A stretch of DNA of 64,000 nucleotides from CAYZIB01 sp964478425. Lineage in GTDB: Bacteria > Bacillota_I > Bacilli_A > Acholeplasmatales > WRBM01. Both the position numbers and the translations under genes were made by a program. Positions 45,133-54,277 of this stretch are shown piece after piece (the first letter of the stretch is position 1; each line of letters opens with the position of its first letter). The notes beneath the pieces were generated by a model. That model did not search any database. It saw only the letters and a program-made list of their open reading frames with translations, and was not told the DNA's origin. The stretch covers positions 48,684 through 112,683 of the forward strand of contig CAYZIB010000001.1 in NCBI GenBank assembly GCA_964478425.1. The letters run 5' to 3'.

Positions 45133-46428
45133 ATGAGAATTGTTGATATTATTGAAAAAAAGAGGGATTTTAAAAAATTAACGAAAGAAGAAATTGAATT
45201 TTTTATTCAAGAATATGTTAATGGGAATATTAAAGATTACCAAGCAAGTTCTTTATTAATGGCTATTTATTTAAATGGTATGGATGAAGAAGAAGCTACT
45301 AATTTAACATATGCAATGCTTAATTCGGGTGATAAACTTGATTTAAGTTTTATATCTGGAATTAAAGTTGATAAACATTCAACTGGTGGTGTTGGAGATA
45401 AAACTACATTGATACTTGCTCCTTTAGTAAGCTCATTAGGATGTAAGATAGCTAAAATGAGTGGTAGAGGATTAGGACACACTGGGGGAACAATTGATAA
45501 ATTAGAATCAATTGAAGGGTTTAATGTATCATTAAGTGAAAAAGATTTTTTAAATCAAGTAAATGATATTGGGATTGCTGTTATTGGACAAACAAGTGAA
45601 ATTTGCCCTGCTGATAAAAAATTATATGCATTAAGAGATGTAACAGGAACTGTTTCATCAATTCCTTTAATAGCAAGTTCTATTATGTGTAAAAAATTAG
45701 CTAGTGGCGCTGATGTAATTTGTTTAGATGTTAAAGTTGGAAGTGGAGCATTTATGAAAAATATAGATGATGCTAGAAAACTTGCAAGTTTAATGGTTAA
45801 AATTGGTAAAAATTTAGGTAGAAAAGTTATTGCTATTTTAACTGATATGGAAGAACCTCTTGGATATGCAGTTGGGAATAATTTAGAAGTAATAGAAGCT
45901 ATTAATACTTTAAAAGGTAATGGACCTAGTGATTTAAATAGTTTAGTAATTGAATTTGCGAGTCAACTTGTATATAATTCTAATTTAGCTTCATCAATTA
46001 ATGAAGCAAAAGAAAAAGTTATAAATAATTTAAATAATAATAAAGCATATGATAAATTTTTAGAGTTTGTAAATGCTCAAGGTGGAAATACTAATCAAGT
46101 TTTAAATATGGATTTTAAAGCTCCAAAAAATATAATTGAAATTAAAAGTAAAAAAAGCGGATATGTTAATAAATTAAATGCTTTAGATATTGGTCTTGCA
46201 GCTATGCTTCTTGGAGCAGGAAGAACTACAAAAGAAGATAGTATTGATATGTCTGTTGGGGTTTTATTAAATAAAAAAGTTGGAGATTATGTATTAGAAA
46301 ATGAATGTTTAGCATATGCATATTCTAATGGAATAAACGAAGAAAGTGCTATTAATAAAATATTTAATGCATATGATATATCTAATGAACCTGTTGAAAA
46401 GAAATTAATTTTAGATATTATTTGTTAA
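45133..46428 (+). CDS. pdp: Pyrimidine-nucleoside phosphorylase
   Basis: Phosphorolysis of thymidine, deoxyuridine and uridine. The family signature SGRGLGHTGGTIDKLESI is intact, with KHSTGGVGDKTTL and a DVKVGSGAFMK segment. 431 residues, the Firmicutes Pdp length. AAAGGAG ribosome site. It functions with deoC and deoD in deoxyribonucleoside catabolism but lies 6 kb away from them. Confidence 0.97.
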   Translation: MRIVDIIEKKRDFKKLTKEEIEFFIQEYVNGNIKDYQASSLLMAIYLNGMDEEEATNLTYAMLNSGDKLDLSFISGIKVDKHSTGGVGDKTTLILAPLVSSLGCKIAKMSGRGLGHTGGTIDKLESIEGFNVSLSEKDFLNQVNDIGIAVIGQTSEICPADKKLYALRDVTGTVSSIPLIASSIMCKKLASGADVICLDVKVGSGAFMKNIDDARKLASLMVKIGKNLGRKVIAILTDMEEPLGYAVGNNLEVIEAINTLKGNGPSDLNSLVIEFASQLVYNSNLASSINEAKEKVINNLNNNKAYDKFLEFVNAQGGNTNQVLNMDFKAPKNIIEIKSKKSGYVNKLNALDIGLAAMLLGAGRTTKEDSIDMSVGVLLNKKVGDYVLENECLAYAYSNGINEESAINKIFNAYDISNEPVEKKLILDIIC

Positions 46429-46456
46429 AAAAACAAGTTTTTTACTTGTTTTTTTT
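46427..46456. terminator. Bidirectional terminator between pdp and glmU
   Basis: AAAAAAACAAG and CTTGTTTTTTTT flank a 7-base loop; symmetric A and U runs serve both converging genes. Confidence 0.88.
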
Positions 46457-47840
46457 AATTATTATTAATAAATTTTTTTGCATATGGATATTTTAAAGCA
46501 TATCCTTCTTTATTTATTTGATAACTTCTTGCTATTGAAAATGCATCTTTTGGAACATTATTTGTAATAGTAGAACCAGCACCAATAAAGGCATTTTCAT
46601 TAATTATTAGTGGTGCTATTAAATTTGTGTTACATCCAATAAAACAATTATCTTTTATAATAGTTTTATATTTATTTAAGCCATCATAATTTACAGTTAT
46701 TGATCCGCATCCTAAATTAACATTTTTTCCTATTGTAGCATCTCCTATATATGTTAAATGAGATGCTTTTGTAAAATCATCTATTGTTGAATTTTTAATT
46801 TCAACAAAATTTCCAATTTTAATATTATTATTTATTATTGTATTCATTCTTAAATTAGCAAAAGGTCCGATTGTACAATTATCTTTTATAATTGAATCAT
46901 AAATTAAAGAATGTTTAATAATCGTTTTATTTCCAATAATTGAATTATGTATTTCTGTGTTTGGACCGATTATTACGTTTTTGTTTATAATTGTATTTCC
47001 AGTAATATAGGTGTTTGGATATATTATAGTTCCTTTTTTAATTTTAACATCAGCTGAAATTATTATTGTTTTTGGATTTATTAAATTAATTCCGTTTTTC
47101 ATATGAAATCTATTTATTTTTGATTTAATATAATTTTCTATTTTTGCTAGATCATAAAAATTATTAATACCATAAAATTTTTGGTATTCTTTAACATATA
47201 TTGATCCTATTTTAAGATTATTTTTATATGCAACATTGATAATATCAGATAATAGAAGTTCTTTATCATGTTTTTTAATCTTGTTAAATAAAAAATTATA
47301 GTATCTATTTTTTATTATATAAATTGAAGTATTTAAATATAATTTTTTATTTGAATTTATTTTTTTTAATTCGTTATAAGATATTATTTTTTTTATATTA
47401 TTTGATTTATCAAGTAATATTCTACCGTATTTTTTATTTTTATTATTAAATGTTTTAATTAATGTAATATCGTTATTATTATTTATATGAGCGTTTATTA
47501 ATTTATTTAAGATATCTTTAGTAATTAACGGCTTATCTCCAGGAATAATTATTGTGTAATCATCATCTTTTAAAATATATTTTTTTGCTTTTATACAAGC
47601 TCCTGCAAGACCATTTATTTTTGTTTGTTTAATTAATTTATTTTTTTCATTTTCATATTTATAAAATAATTCATGTTTATATCCTATAATTGTGTAAATA
47701 TTATTAATTTGCGATAGTTTATTTAATGTGTCATAAATATATTCTACTATTGGTTTTCTAAAAAGTGGATATAAACATTTAGGGTAATCGGATTTTAATC
47801 TTTTTCCATATCCGGCGCATAAAATAATTGCATTATTCAT
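46455..47840 (-). CDS. glmU: Bifunctional UDP-GlcNAc pyrophosphorylase / GlcN-1-P acetyltransferase
   Basis: Two last steps to UDP-GlcNAc. N-terminal nucleotidyltransferase with LCAGYGKRLKSDYPKCLYP and PGDKPLI; C-terminal left-handed beta-helix of hexapeptide repeats with the acetyltransferase HLTYIGDATIGKNVNLGCGS and VNYDG segments. 461 residues, so both domains are complete. It overlaps glmM by 8 bases, giving a glmM-glmU operon that supplies murG and murB substrates. Confidence 0.97.
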   Translation of the reverse strand: MNNAIILCAGYGKRLKSDYPKCLYPLFRKPIVEYIYDTLNKLSQINNIYTIIGYKHELFYKYENEKNKLIKQTKINGLAGACIKAKKYILKDDDYTIIIPGDKPLITKDILNKLINAHINNNNDITLIKTFNNKNKKYGRILLDKSNNIKKIISYNELKKINSNKKLYLNTSIYIIKNRYYNFLFNKIKKHDKELLLSDIINVAYKNNLKIGSIYVKEYQKFYGINNFYDLAKIENYIKSKINRFHMKNGINLINPKTIIISADVKIKKGTIIYPNTYITGNTIINKNVIIGPNTEIHNSIIGNKTIIKHSLIYDSIIKDNCTIGPFANLRMNTIINNNIKIGNFVEIKNSTIDDFTKASHLTYIGDATIGKNVNLGCGSITVNYDGLNKYKTIIKDNCFIGCNTNLIAPLIINENAFIGAGSTITNNVPKDAFSIARSYQINKEGYALKYPYAKKFINNN

Positions 47841-49116
47841 ATATATTATCCAAATTTAAAATTAAATTAGAAAATAAATTTATATAATATTCTAATTTAA
47901 ATTGATCTTTGTTGCAGATATATAATCTTAATAAATCTTCAGTTCCACTTTTTCTTAAAATTAATTTTCCATCTTTATTATTTTCTTCAAATTTTTTTAT
48001 TTCATCTAAAATAATTTTGTTATTAATAATTTCTTTATTTTTAACTTTAATATTTAGTAATTTTTCTGGATATGTAATAATATTTTTAGTTAAATATTCT
48101 AAATTTTTATTTGTTTTTTCTAAGATATTTAAAATTATTAAAGAATTTAATAAAGCATCACCGGTTTTAAAAAACTCTTTTAGAATAATATGCCCTGATG
48201 CTTCACCACCAATTAATATATTTTCCTCTTCCATTTTTTTATAAATATATTTATCTCCGATATCTGTTATATATGTTAAAATATTTTCTTTTTTTAATGA
48301 ATTAATTATCCCTAGATTAGTGGTTTTAGTTAAACAAACTTTATTATAATTAAAATGTTTTAAAATTATATAGATTAATTTTATTCCATCATAAACATTT
48401 AAATTATTATCGATTATAATTAATCTATCACCATCACCATCAAAACTAATTCCTAAATCAAAATTATTTTGTTTTATTGCATTTTTTAAATTTGTTAAAT
48501 TGGTTGCTCCGCAATTTAAATTGATGTTTTTACCAGTAGGGTTATTTCCTAAAACTATTAAATTAGAAGTAACTTTATTATAAATTGTAGGAGCAATCTT
48601 ATATAATGAACCATTTGCACAATCGATAATAATTTTTTTATTTGTTTTAATAGTAAATTGGTTTAGATAATCGATATATTCTGTTATAAAATAATCGTTT
48701 TTTAAATAAGTTCCAATTTCATTAATAGAAAAATCGTTTTTTATAATTTCGTTTTCAATTAATAATTCTTCATCTAATGATATTTTTTTACCTTGATTAA
48801 ATATTTTTATTCCATTATCAGTATATAAGTTATGACTTGCAGTAATCATGATACCTAATAAATTGTTTTTGATTGTATAATAAGCAAGTGCTGGTGTTGA
48901 TATAATTCCTAAATCAATAACATTTAATCCTTGATTTAATAATCCTGAAATTAAACTTGATTTAAGCATTATATTTGAGTTTCTAGTATCATATGCTATA
49001 GCAACATTTTTAATATTTAGTATTTTGATTGATTTACCAATTTTTTGTGCTAATTCGATTGTTAAAAAGGTATTAATATTTCCTCTTATACCATCTGTTT
49101 TAAATAATCTATCCAT
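47833..49116 (-). CDS. glmM: Phosphoglucosamine mutase
   Basis: Interconverts glucosamine 6- and 1-phosphate. Phosphoserine loop TASHN (S94), metal-binding DGDGDR, GGEASGHI, and the phosphate-binding RKSGTEDLLRLY near the C-terminus. 427 residues, a little shorter than usual (about 448). AGGAGG ribosome site on the minus strand. Upstream partner of glmU. Confidence 0.96.
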   Translation of the reverse strand: MDRLFKTDGIRGNINTFLTIELAQKIGKSIKILNIKNVAIAYDTRNSNIMLKSSLISGLLNQGLNVIDLGIISTPALAYYTIKNNLLGIMITASHNLYTDNGIKIFNQGKKISLDEELLIENEIIKNDFSINEIGTYLKNDYFITEYIDYLNQFTIKTNKKIIIDCANGSLYKIAPTIYNKVTSNLIVLGNNPTGKNINLNCGATNLTNLKNAIKQNNFDLGISFDGDGDRLIIIDNNLNVYDGIKLIYIILKHFNYNKVCLTKTTNLGIINSLKKENILTYITDIGDKYIYKKMEEENILIGGEASGHIILKEFFKTGDALLNSLIILNILEKTNKNLEYLTKNIITYPEKLLNIKVKNKEIINNKIILDEIKKFEENNKDGKLILRKSGTEDLLRLYICNKDQFKLEYYINLFSNLILNLDNIYE

Positions 49117-49201
49117 ATTAACCTCCTAATAATTATATGTTTTAAAAAAATAATAATGATAAATAAAATAAATATGTCATATAATTATTTGGTGATAATT
49201 T

Positions 49202-50332
49202 TTGAAAAAAGTTTTTATTTTAGTTTTTTTGGTAATTTTTTTATTTAATATTAAAAGTGTAAAAGCAGATGAGATAGTAGAAGATGGAATGAGTTCTATT
49301 TTAATTGAAATGGATACATTAAAAGTAATTTATAAAAAAAATGAAGATAAAAGAATGTATCCTGCATCAATGACAAAAATGATGACATTATTATTAACTT
49401 ATGAAGCAATAAATAATAATGTTTTTAGTTATGATACATTAATTAAAACATCAAAAAATGCTTCAAGTGTTACTGGAAGTAAGATATTTTTAAGTGAAAA
49501 TGAGGAAATGAAAGTAGAAGATTTGATTAAGGGGGTTGTTATTGCAAGTGGTAACGATGCAGCAATTAGTCTTGCTGAAAAAATATCTGGTAGTGAAAAG
49601 AATTTCAGTAATTTAATGAATGAAAAAGTAAAAGAATTAGGATTAAAAAATACTCATTTTGAAAATGCTACAGGATTACATAGTGGTAATCATTATTCCA
49701 CAAGTTATGATATGGCAATAATAGCAAGAACATTAATTTATAATTATCCAGAAGTTTTAAACTATAGTAAAATTTATTCTGATTATTTAAGAAAAGATAG
49801 TAATAATCCTTTTTGGCTTGTTAATACAAATAAACTTGTTAAAACTCATCCTGAAATTGATGGATTAAAGACAGGATGGACAAAAGAAGCAGGTTATTGT
49901 TTAACTGCAACGATGAATAAAAATAATATGCGTTTAATTGGAGTAATTATGGGAAGCAGTAGTTCAAATATAAGAAATAGTGAAATGGTTAATTTGTTAA
50001 ATTATGGGGATACTTATTATAAGTTAAACAGATTTTATGATATAAATGATACATATAAAATTGAAAATAATATTTTATATAATAAAAAGTTAGTTTTTAA
50101 ATTTAATGAACCTATTTCTTTTTTAAGTTTAAAGTCTGATGAGATGTTTGATTTAAAAATTAGTGAAGAAATTTATTATGATAAGATAAATAATGGAGAA
50201 ATAAATAATATAGGAAAATTAAAAGTAGAATATGGTAATGATATTTTATATTGCAATTTAAATTTAGAAAGTAAGGTTAAAAAGGATAATATTTTTAGTA
50301 TTGTTATTAAAGTTATATTAAAAATGTTTTAA
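49202..50332 (+). CDS. D-alanyl-D-alanine carboxypeptidase (DacA/DacF type)
   Basis: Second secreted peptidoglycan carboxypeptidase of the window. Signal peptide about residues 1-22 (cleavage near VKA-DEI), SxxK at S56-M-T-K59, SGN at 116-118 and KTG at 223-225; a short beta-rich C-terminal domain follows and the protein ends in a hydrophobic/basic segment that may contact the membrane. 376 residues. Start is TTG at 49202 behind GGTGAT. DacA and DacF roles cannot be separated here. Confidence 0.92.
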   Translation: MKKVFILVFLVIFLFNIKSVKADEIVEDGMSSILIEMDTLKVIYKKNEDKRMYPASMTKMMTLLLTYEAINNNVFSYDTLIKTSKNASSVTGSKIFLSENEEMKVEDLIKGVVIASGNDAAISLAEKISGSEKNFSNLMNEKVKELGLKNTHFENATGLHSGNHYSTSYDMAIIARTLIYNYPEVLNYSKIYSDYLRKDSNNPFWLVNTNKLVKTHPEIDGLKTGWTKEAGYCLTATMNKNNMRLIGVIMGSSSSNIRNSEMVNLLNYGDTYYKLNRFYDINDTYKIENNILYNKKLVFKFNEPISFLSLKSDEMFDLKISEEIYYDKINNGEINNIGKLKVEYGNDILYCNLNLESKVKKDNIFSIVIKVILKMF

Positions 50333-50385
50333 ATAATATATTTTATATGAAAAAAGTATGAATAATTTCCTTTTTTTACAAAAAG

Positions 50386-50394
50386 TGATATAAT
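50386..50394 (+). promoter_or_regulatory. Extended -10 promoter for the lipoprotein gene
   Basis: TG-A-TATAAT at 50386-50394, 37 bases before the ATG at 50432; a TTTCCT at 50367 is a weak -35. Confidence 0.5.
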
Positions 50395-50431
50395 TATATT
50401 GTATTAAATAAAAAAAGGAGATGGGATAAGA

Positions 50432-51043
50432 ATGTTTAATAAGAAAAGTGAATTTTTATTAATTGTATTAATGTTTTTTTTAGTTTTATTTAGTAGTTGT
50501 TCTTATAGTGATGATGATAGTATCATAAAAGAAGGAGCAGAAGAAATTGTCATTGATGATTTATATGGAGTTAGTATGGGTTTTAGTTCTTGTGAAGGAT
50601 TAAATAATTACTTAAAAGATTTTTTAAATATTAATGATAATTATTATTTTTTGAATTTTGATGATTTTTTTATGAGTTATGATTTTGATAAGTCAATTGC
50701 TTTTAATTATTATTCAAATAAAGATAGTTATGCAGATTCATTTATTTGTATTAAGGCATTAATATACGATGAATCTATTGGATCTGATGTTTATAAAACT
50801 GAGTTTTTAACTATGAATAAGACTCAATCTTATAGTATGTTATTTATTGGATATAAGTTTAATAGCGATAAAAAAGATTTTAAATATAAACTATTTAAAT
50901 ATGATGACGATAAGACAATTTATAATCATGTATTATATGTTTATTGTGATGATGTTGTTGTTTCAAAATTATTTTATTCTCGTGAAAATGATTTAAATGT
51001 CAAGTATTTTGAAGAGTTATTTAGTAATTATTCTTTCAAATAA
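50432..51043 (+). CDS. Lipoprotein of unknown function
   Basis: 203 residues. A signal peptide of about 22 residues ends in the lipobox LFSSC, followed by an Asp-rich linker (SYSDDDS). The mature part is rich in Tyr, Phe, Asp and Lys with no motif I recognise. Its own promoter and a terminator make it monocistronic. It lies just before the large surface-protein operon, but the terminator separates them. Confidence 0.82.
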   Translation: MFNKKSEFLLIVLMFFLVLFSSCSYSDDDSIIKEGAEEIVIDDLYGVSMGFSSCEGLNNYLKDFLNINDNYYFLNFDDFFMSYDFDKSIAFNYYSNKDSYADSFICIKALIYDESIGSDVYKTEFLTMNKTQSYSMLFIGYKFNSDKKDFKYKLFKYDDDKTIYNHVLYVYCDDVVVSKLFYSRENDLNVKYFEELFSNYSFK

Positions 51044-51055
51044 AAATTAGATTTT

Positions 51056-51080
51056 AAAATGCAGATAATCTGCATTTTTT
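51056..51080 (+). terminator. Terminator after the lipoprotein gene
   Basis: Near-perfect inverted repeat AAAATGCAGAT/ATCTGCATTTT with U run. Confidence 0.92.
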
Positions 51081-51288
51081 TATTTTTATTAAAAAGATAT
51101 TTATTATTTATAATAAATAATAGGATTTTTTGAAAAAAGTGTGAAAATTTAAAGAGGTTATATTGAATATATTGTATTTTTTTATTAATAAATAATAAAA
51201 TAGTTTGAGAAATTAGTCGGATTAAGAAAAACAATGTTATATATTTTGGTATTTTTTTATAAAATGAGATTTGTGTAATTTTGTGTTT

Positions 51289-51316
51289 TTGAATAAATTA
51301 ATTCGAATATCATAAT
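51289..51316 (+). promoter_or_regulatory. Candidate promoter of the surface-system operon
   Basis: TTGAAT (51289-51294), 16-bp spacer, CATAAT (51311-51316), 20 bases before the first ATG. The 250-base AT-rich region before it (51081-51336) shows no gene and may hold regulator sites. It is the only promoter-like element I see ahead of eleven co-directional genes. Confidence 0.45.
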
Positions 51317-51336
51317 ATTTTTTAAGGAGAGATAGT

Positions 51337-52035
51337 ATGAAAAGAAGAAAAATGAAAATTATGGTTATGCTTTTTGCAATACTTGCACTTTCAAGTATTG
51401 GTTTTGCATCATGGATAATTCAAAATCCTAATATTGAGGGAGAAAAAGAAGGAAGCTTTTTAGTTTATGATGTTGTAGAAAAAAATATGGAAGCAACAAC
51501 AACTTTTGAAGGAGAAAATTCTACTTTCATATTTGGTAAACCTGCAGATTATGAAGAACAATCAACAGATTGGTTTAAAGCTAGTAGTGATGTTGAAGTT
51601 CAAAATTTAAGTGTTACTATTAATGTTAAAATAACTAATGCTGATCAATTACCTATGGTTGGTAGTGATGAAAATATACGCAAGGTTAAAATGAATTTTC
51701 AAGTATCTGAAAATTTTAAAAATTTGAATGATGCAATTACTAAAAATTTAATTCAATTAGATGGATATAATATTGATCAAAGTGGTAAATTTTCTTGTGA
51801 TGTTAATTTAACTTTAAGCGATGAAAGTAGCAATGGTAAGACATATAAAGTTGGCAATGGTACCGTAACATTAACATTTAAATGGGGAACTGAATTTGGT
51901 GAAAAAAATCCTTATGAATATTATAATAACCTATCATTTGTTGATAATAAAGCAAAAGCAGAAACAAATTTAAAAGCTTTATATAACTTAAATGGATTAA
52001 AATTCACTATAAAATATGAAAAACCAAGTAATTAA
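51337..52035 (+). CDS. SipW/camelysin-type secreted protein, paralogue 1
   Basis: 232 residues. Basic start (KRRKMK), hydrophobic core and the boundary SSIGFASWIIQNPN (residues 19-32), followed by a beta-rich domain, the pattern of TasA/camelysin-like substrates of SipW peptidases. The C-terminal part contains FKWGTEFGEKNPYEYYNNLSF, a motif shared by all four paralogues. No catalytic motif seen. AAGGAG ribosome site. First gene of the operon; predicted to be a secreted fibre or matrix subunit, by analogy only. Confidence 0.75.
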   Translation: MKRRKMKIMVMLFAILALSSIGFASWIIQNPNIEGEKEGSFLVYDVVEKNMEATTTFEGENSTFIFGKPADYEEQSTDWFKASSDVEVQNLSVTINVKITNADQLPMVGSDENIRKVKMNFQVSENFKNLNDAITKNLIQLDGYNIDQSGKFSCDVNLTLSDESSNGKTYKVGNGTVTLTFKWGTEFGEKNPYEYYNNLSFVDNKAKAETNLKALYNLNGLKFTIKYEKPSN

Positions 52036-52051
52036 TTAGGAGAAAATAGTA

Positions 52052-52783
52052 ATGAAAATAAGAAAATTAGCTTTAACAATAAGTATATTAAGTGTATTAG
52101 CGTTTGCTAGTATTGGATTTTCTGCTTGGGTTATTACAAATCCTGATAGTAGTAAAACTGCAGATGGAACAATTACAGTTGAAGATGTAACAAGTAAAGC
52201 ATTTGGATTAGATGTTAAATTTGTTGATGATAATAAAATTGTTTATGGTACAAAAAAGTTGGATGGTACAACAAATTATAATTGGTTAACAAATGATTCT
52301 GTTGGTACAGAAAACTTATCTGCCACATTAGAAGTTAAGTTAACACCTATTGGAAATACAATTGATGATATTTTTAAATCTAATTCATTAAATGTAACAT
52401 TAACTGGTAAAAAAGATAATAATATATTAGATAATGGTGCATTTAATCAATTGTTTTCTGATGCGGAATTAGGAACACCTACTTTAACAGTAAGTCAAGA
52501 TAATATTAATTTTAGTGGATTAACTGAATTATCTCAAAATAATTTTAATGAATTAACTGATGATAATTCTAATAAATATTATGTTTGTTATATTAAAGTA
52601 GATTTTTCATGGGGTAGTCATGAGTGGAATTCATATACTAACCCATATCAATATTATAATTCACAACCTTTTGATACAAAACTTGCATTAGAAGCAAATG
52701 GTTTTTTAGCAAAAGTACATGAAAATTTAAATAATTTAAGCTATGTTTTAACTATTTCTTCATCGACAAAAACTAATAACTAG
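52052..52783 (+). CDS. SipW/camelysin-type secreted protein, paralogue 2
   Basis: 243 residues with the same layout: basic start, hydrophobic core, ASIGFSAWVITNPD (residues 19-32), then DGTITVEDV, which corresponds to the GT-rich start of the mature domain in TasA-like proteins. C-terminal motif FSWGSHEWNSYTNPYQYYN. AGGAG ribosome site, 16 bases after the previous stop. Overall identity with its neighbours looks low outside the ends, so the copies are old duplicates. Confidence 0.75.
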   Translation: MKIRKLALTISILSVLAFASIGFSAWVITNPDSSKTADGTITVEDVTSKAFGLDVKFVDDNKIVYGTKKLDGTTNYNWLTNDSVGTENLSATLEVKLTPIGNTIDDIFKSNSLNVTLTGKKDNNILDNGAFNQLFSDAELGTPTLTVSQDNINFSGLTELSQNNFNELTDDNSNKYYVCYIKVDFSWGSHEWNSYTNPYQYYNSQPFDTKLALEANGFLAKVHENLNNLSYVLTISSSTKTNN

Positions 52784-52794
52784 AGGTAAAAAAT

Positions 52795-53463
52795 ATGAAA
52801 AGACATTTAAAATTATTTATATCAATATTATCATGTGTGATATTAATTAGTATTGGTTATTCTGCATGGATTATTACTAATCCAACAAGCAAAACTATAG
52901 ATGGAACAATAACAGTTGATGTAGTTAAAGATGCAAGAATTGGAATTAAAGCTGAATTAGATGATAATAAAATTATTTTTGGTTCAAAAGAATCAGATCC
53001 AAGTAATACATATCATTGGATGAAATATGAAAAAAATGAAGCAGAAGAAAAATTAACTACAACTTTATCTATTACAATCATAAATTTTAGTTATTTAAAA
53101 AATACAGATACTGCTTTAAAATTAACTGTTTCTGAAAAAGATGCAGACAGTGAAAATTCTAAATATCAACAAGCATTTAAAAAAGAATATGTTTCAGCAT
53201 TACCATTATTAGAATATACTAAAGAACAATTAGATAGCATAGAAGGTAAAACATACGATTCTACTAATGATGTATTTACTTGTAAAATTGTAATAGAATT
53301 TAGCTGGGGTAGTAAATTTGGTAATAAAAATCCAATTGATTATTACAATAATCAAGAATACTCTGATGAATTAGCTAAAAATGCTATTGATACTTTAACT
53401 GAATTACATACTTTATTAAATGGTGTTAATTATATTTTAACAATAGAAACATTTACAGAATAG
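52795..53463 (+). CDS. SipW/camelysin-type secreted protein, paralogue 3
   Basis: 222 residues, closest to paralogue 2 at the N-terminus: ISIGYSAWIITNPT followed by IDGTITVDVV. C-terminal motif FSWGSKFGNKNPIDYYNNQEY. Eleven bases after the previous gene with GAGG ribosome site. No cysteine-rich or sortase motif at the C-terminus, so surface retention would be by polymerisation or partners. Confidence 0.75.
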   Translation: MKRHLKLFISILSCVILISIGYSAWIITNPTSKTIDGTITVDVVKDARIGIKAELDDNKIIFGSKESDPSNTYHWMKYEKNEAEEKLTTTLSITIINFSYLKNTDTALKLTVSEKDADSENSKYQQAFKKEYVSALPLLEYTKEQLDSIEGKTYDSTNDVFTCKIVIEFSWGSKFGNKNPIDYYNNQEYSDELAKNAIDTLTELHTLLNGVNYILTIETFTE

Positions 53464-53473
53464 AGGTTTTATT

Positions 53474-54271
53474 ATGAAAAAAAATAAAAGAATTACAAGA
53501 AACTCATATAAAAGAAAAATAATTTTATTTGGAGTTTTAATATTTTTATCAATTGCCTTAATGTCAACAGGTTTTGCTGCTTGGGTAATGTCAAGTGGAG
53601 CAAAAGAAGAAACAAATGGTGGAATTGATGTTTCTGTTGTTGCTGATACAAATTTAAAATTTGAAGATGTAAAATTATTTAAATTAACTGAAGATGAAGA
53701 AGAAGTAGAAGTTTCAAAATCTAATTTTACATTTAATTTTGATCCAAAAGCATCAGATACTACAGGTAGAGTTCGTAGTAAAGAAGGAGATCCAACTGAA
53801 TGCTTAACATTGATTGTTAAAGGATATGTGTCTCCTAAATTATATTTAAGTAATGTAGAAATTAAATTAGAAATTCCAGAAGGATTAAAAAAAGCAGCTG
53901 AAGAAGGATATATTGTACTTCCTGAATGTGCTAGTTTAAAAGATGGAGAATTTAAAGTATCATTAAAAGAAGGAGATCCTTCATTATTACTTGAAAGAGA
54001 ACAAACTGAACAAGAAAAAGAAACAGGAAGATTAATTTTAAATTATAAAATAGAATTTAAATGGGGAAATAAATTTAATGGAGAAAATCCTGGTATATAC
54101 TATGATTTACCTGAAGCAAGTTCAATTTCTGATAAAGAAGTAAAAGAAACATTAAATAAAATGCGTGCCTTAATTTATGGATATGAATATGATGAAAATG
54201 CTACTGATGAAGATTTAAAAGATAAAGAAGCTCCTAAATTCAAATTAATATTAAAAGCAAATATTAACTAA
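53474..54271 (+). CDS. SipW/camelysin-type secreted protein, paralogue 4 (divergent)
   Basis: 265 residues, the most divergent copy. It has a longer, strongly basic N-terminus (KKNKRITRNSYKRK), hydrophobic core and MSTGFAAWVMSSGA (residues 30-43), then NGGIDVSVV. The mature part is much richer in Glu and Lys than the others. The shared motif is present as FKWGNKFNGENPGIYYDLP. Placed next to the signal peptidase gene, it might be a specialised subunit such as a base or tip; this is inference. Confidence 0.72.
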   Translation: MKKNKRITRNSYKRKIILFGVLIFLSIALMSTGFAAWVMSSGAKEETNGGIDVSVVADTNLKFEDVKLFKLTEDEEEVEVSKSNFTFNFDPKASDTTGRVRSKEGDPTECLTLIVKGYVSPKLYLSNVEIKLEIPEGLKKAAEEGYIVLPECASLKDGEFKVSLKEGDPSLLLEREQTEQEKETGRLILNYKIEFKWGNKFNGENPGIYYDLPEASSISDKEVKETLNKMRALIYGYEYDENATDEDLKDKEAPKFKLILKANIN

Positions 54272-54277
54272 TAATAT

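Noticed and set aside
51028..51234. 68-residue minus-strand open frame in the gap before the surface operon
   Set aside because: Translated A/T-rich sequence without ribosome site, running across the terminator hairpin and part of the lipoprotein gene; looks like chance.
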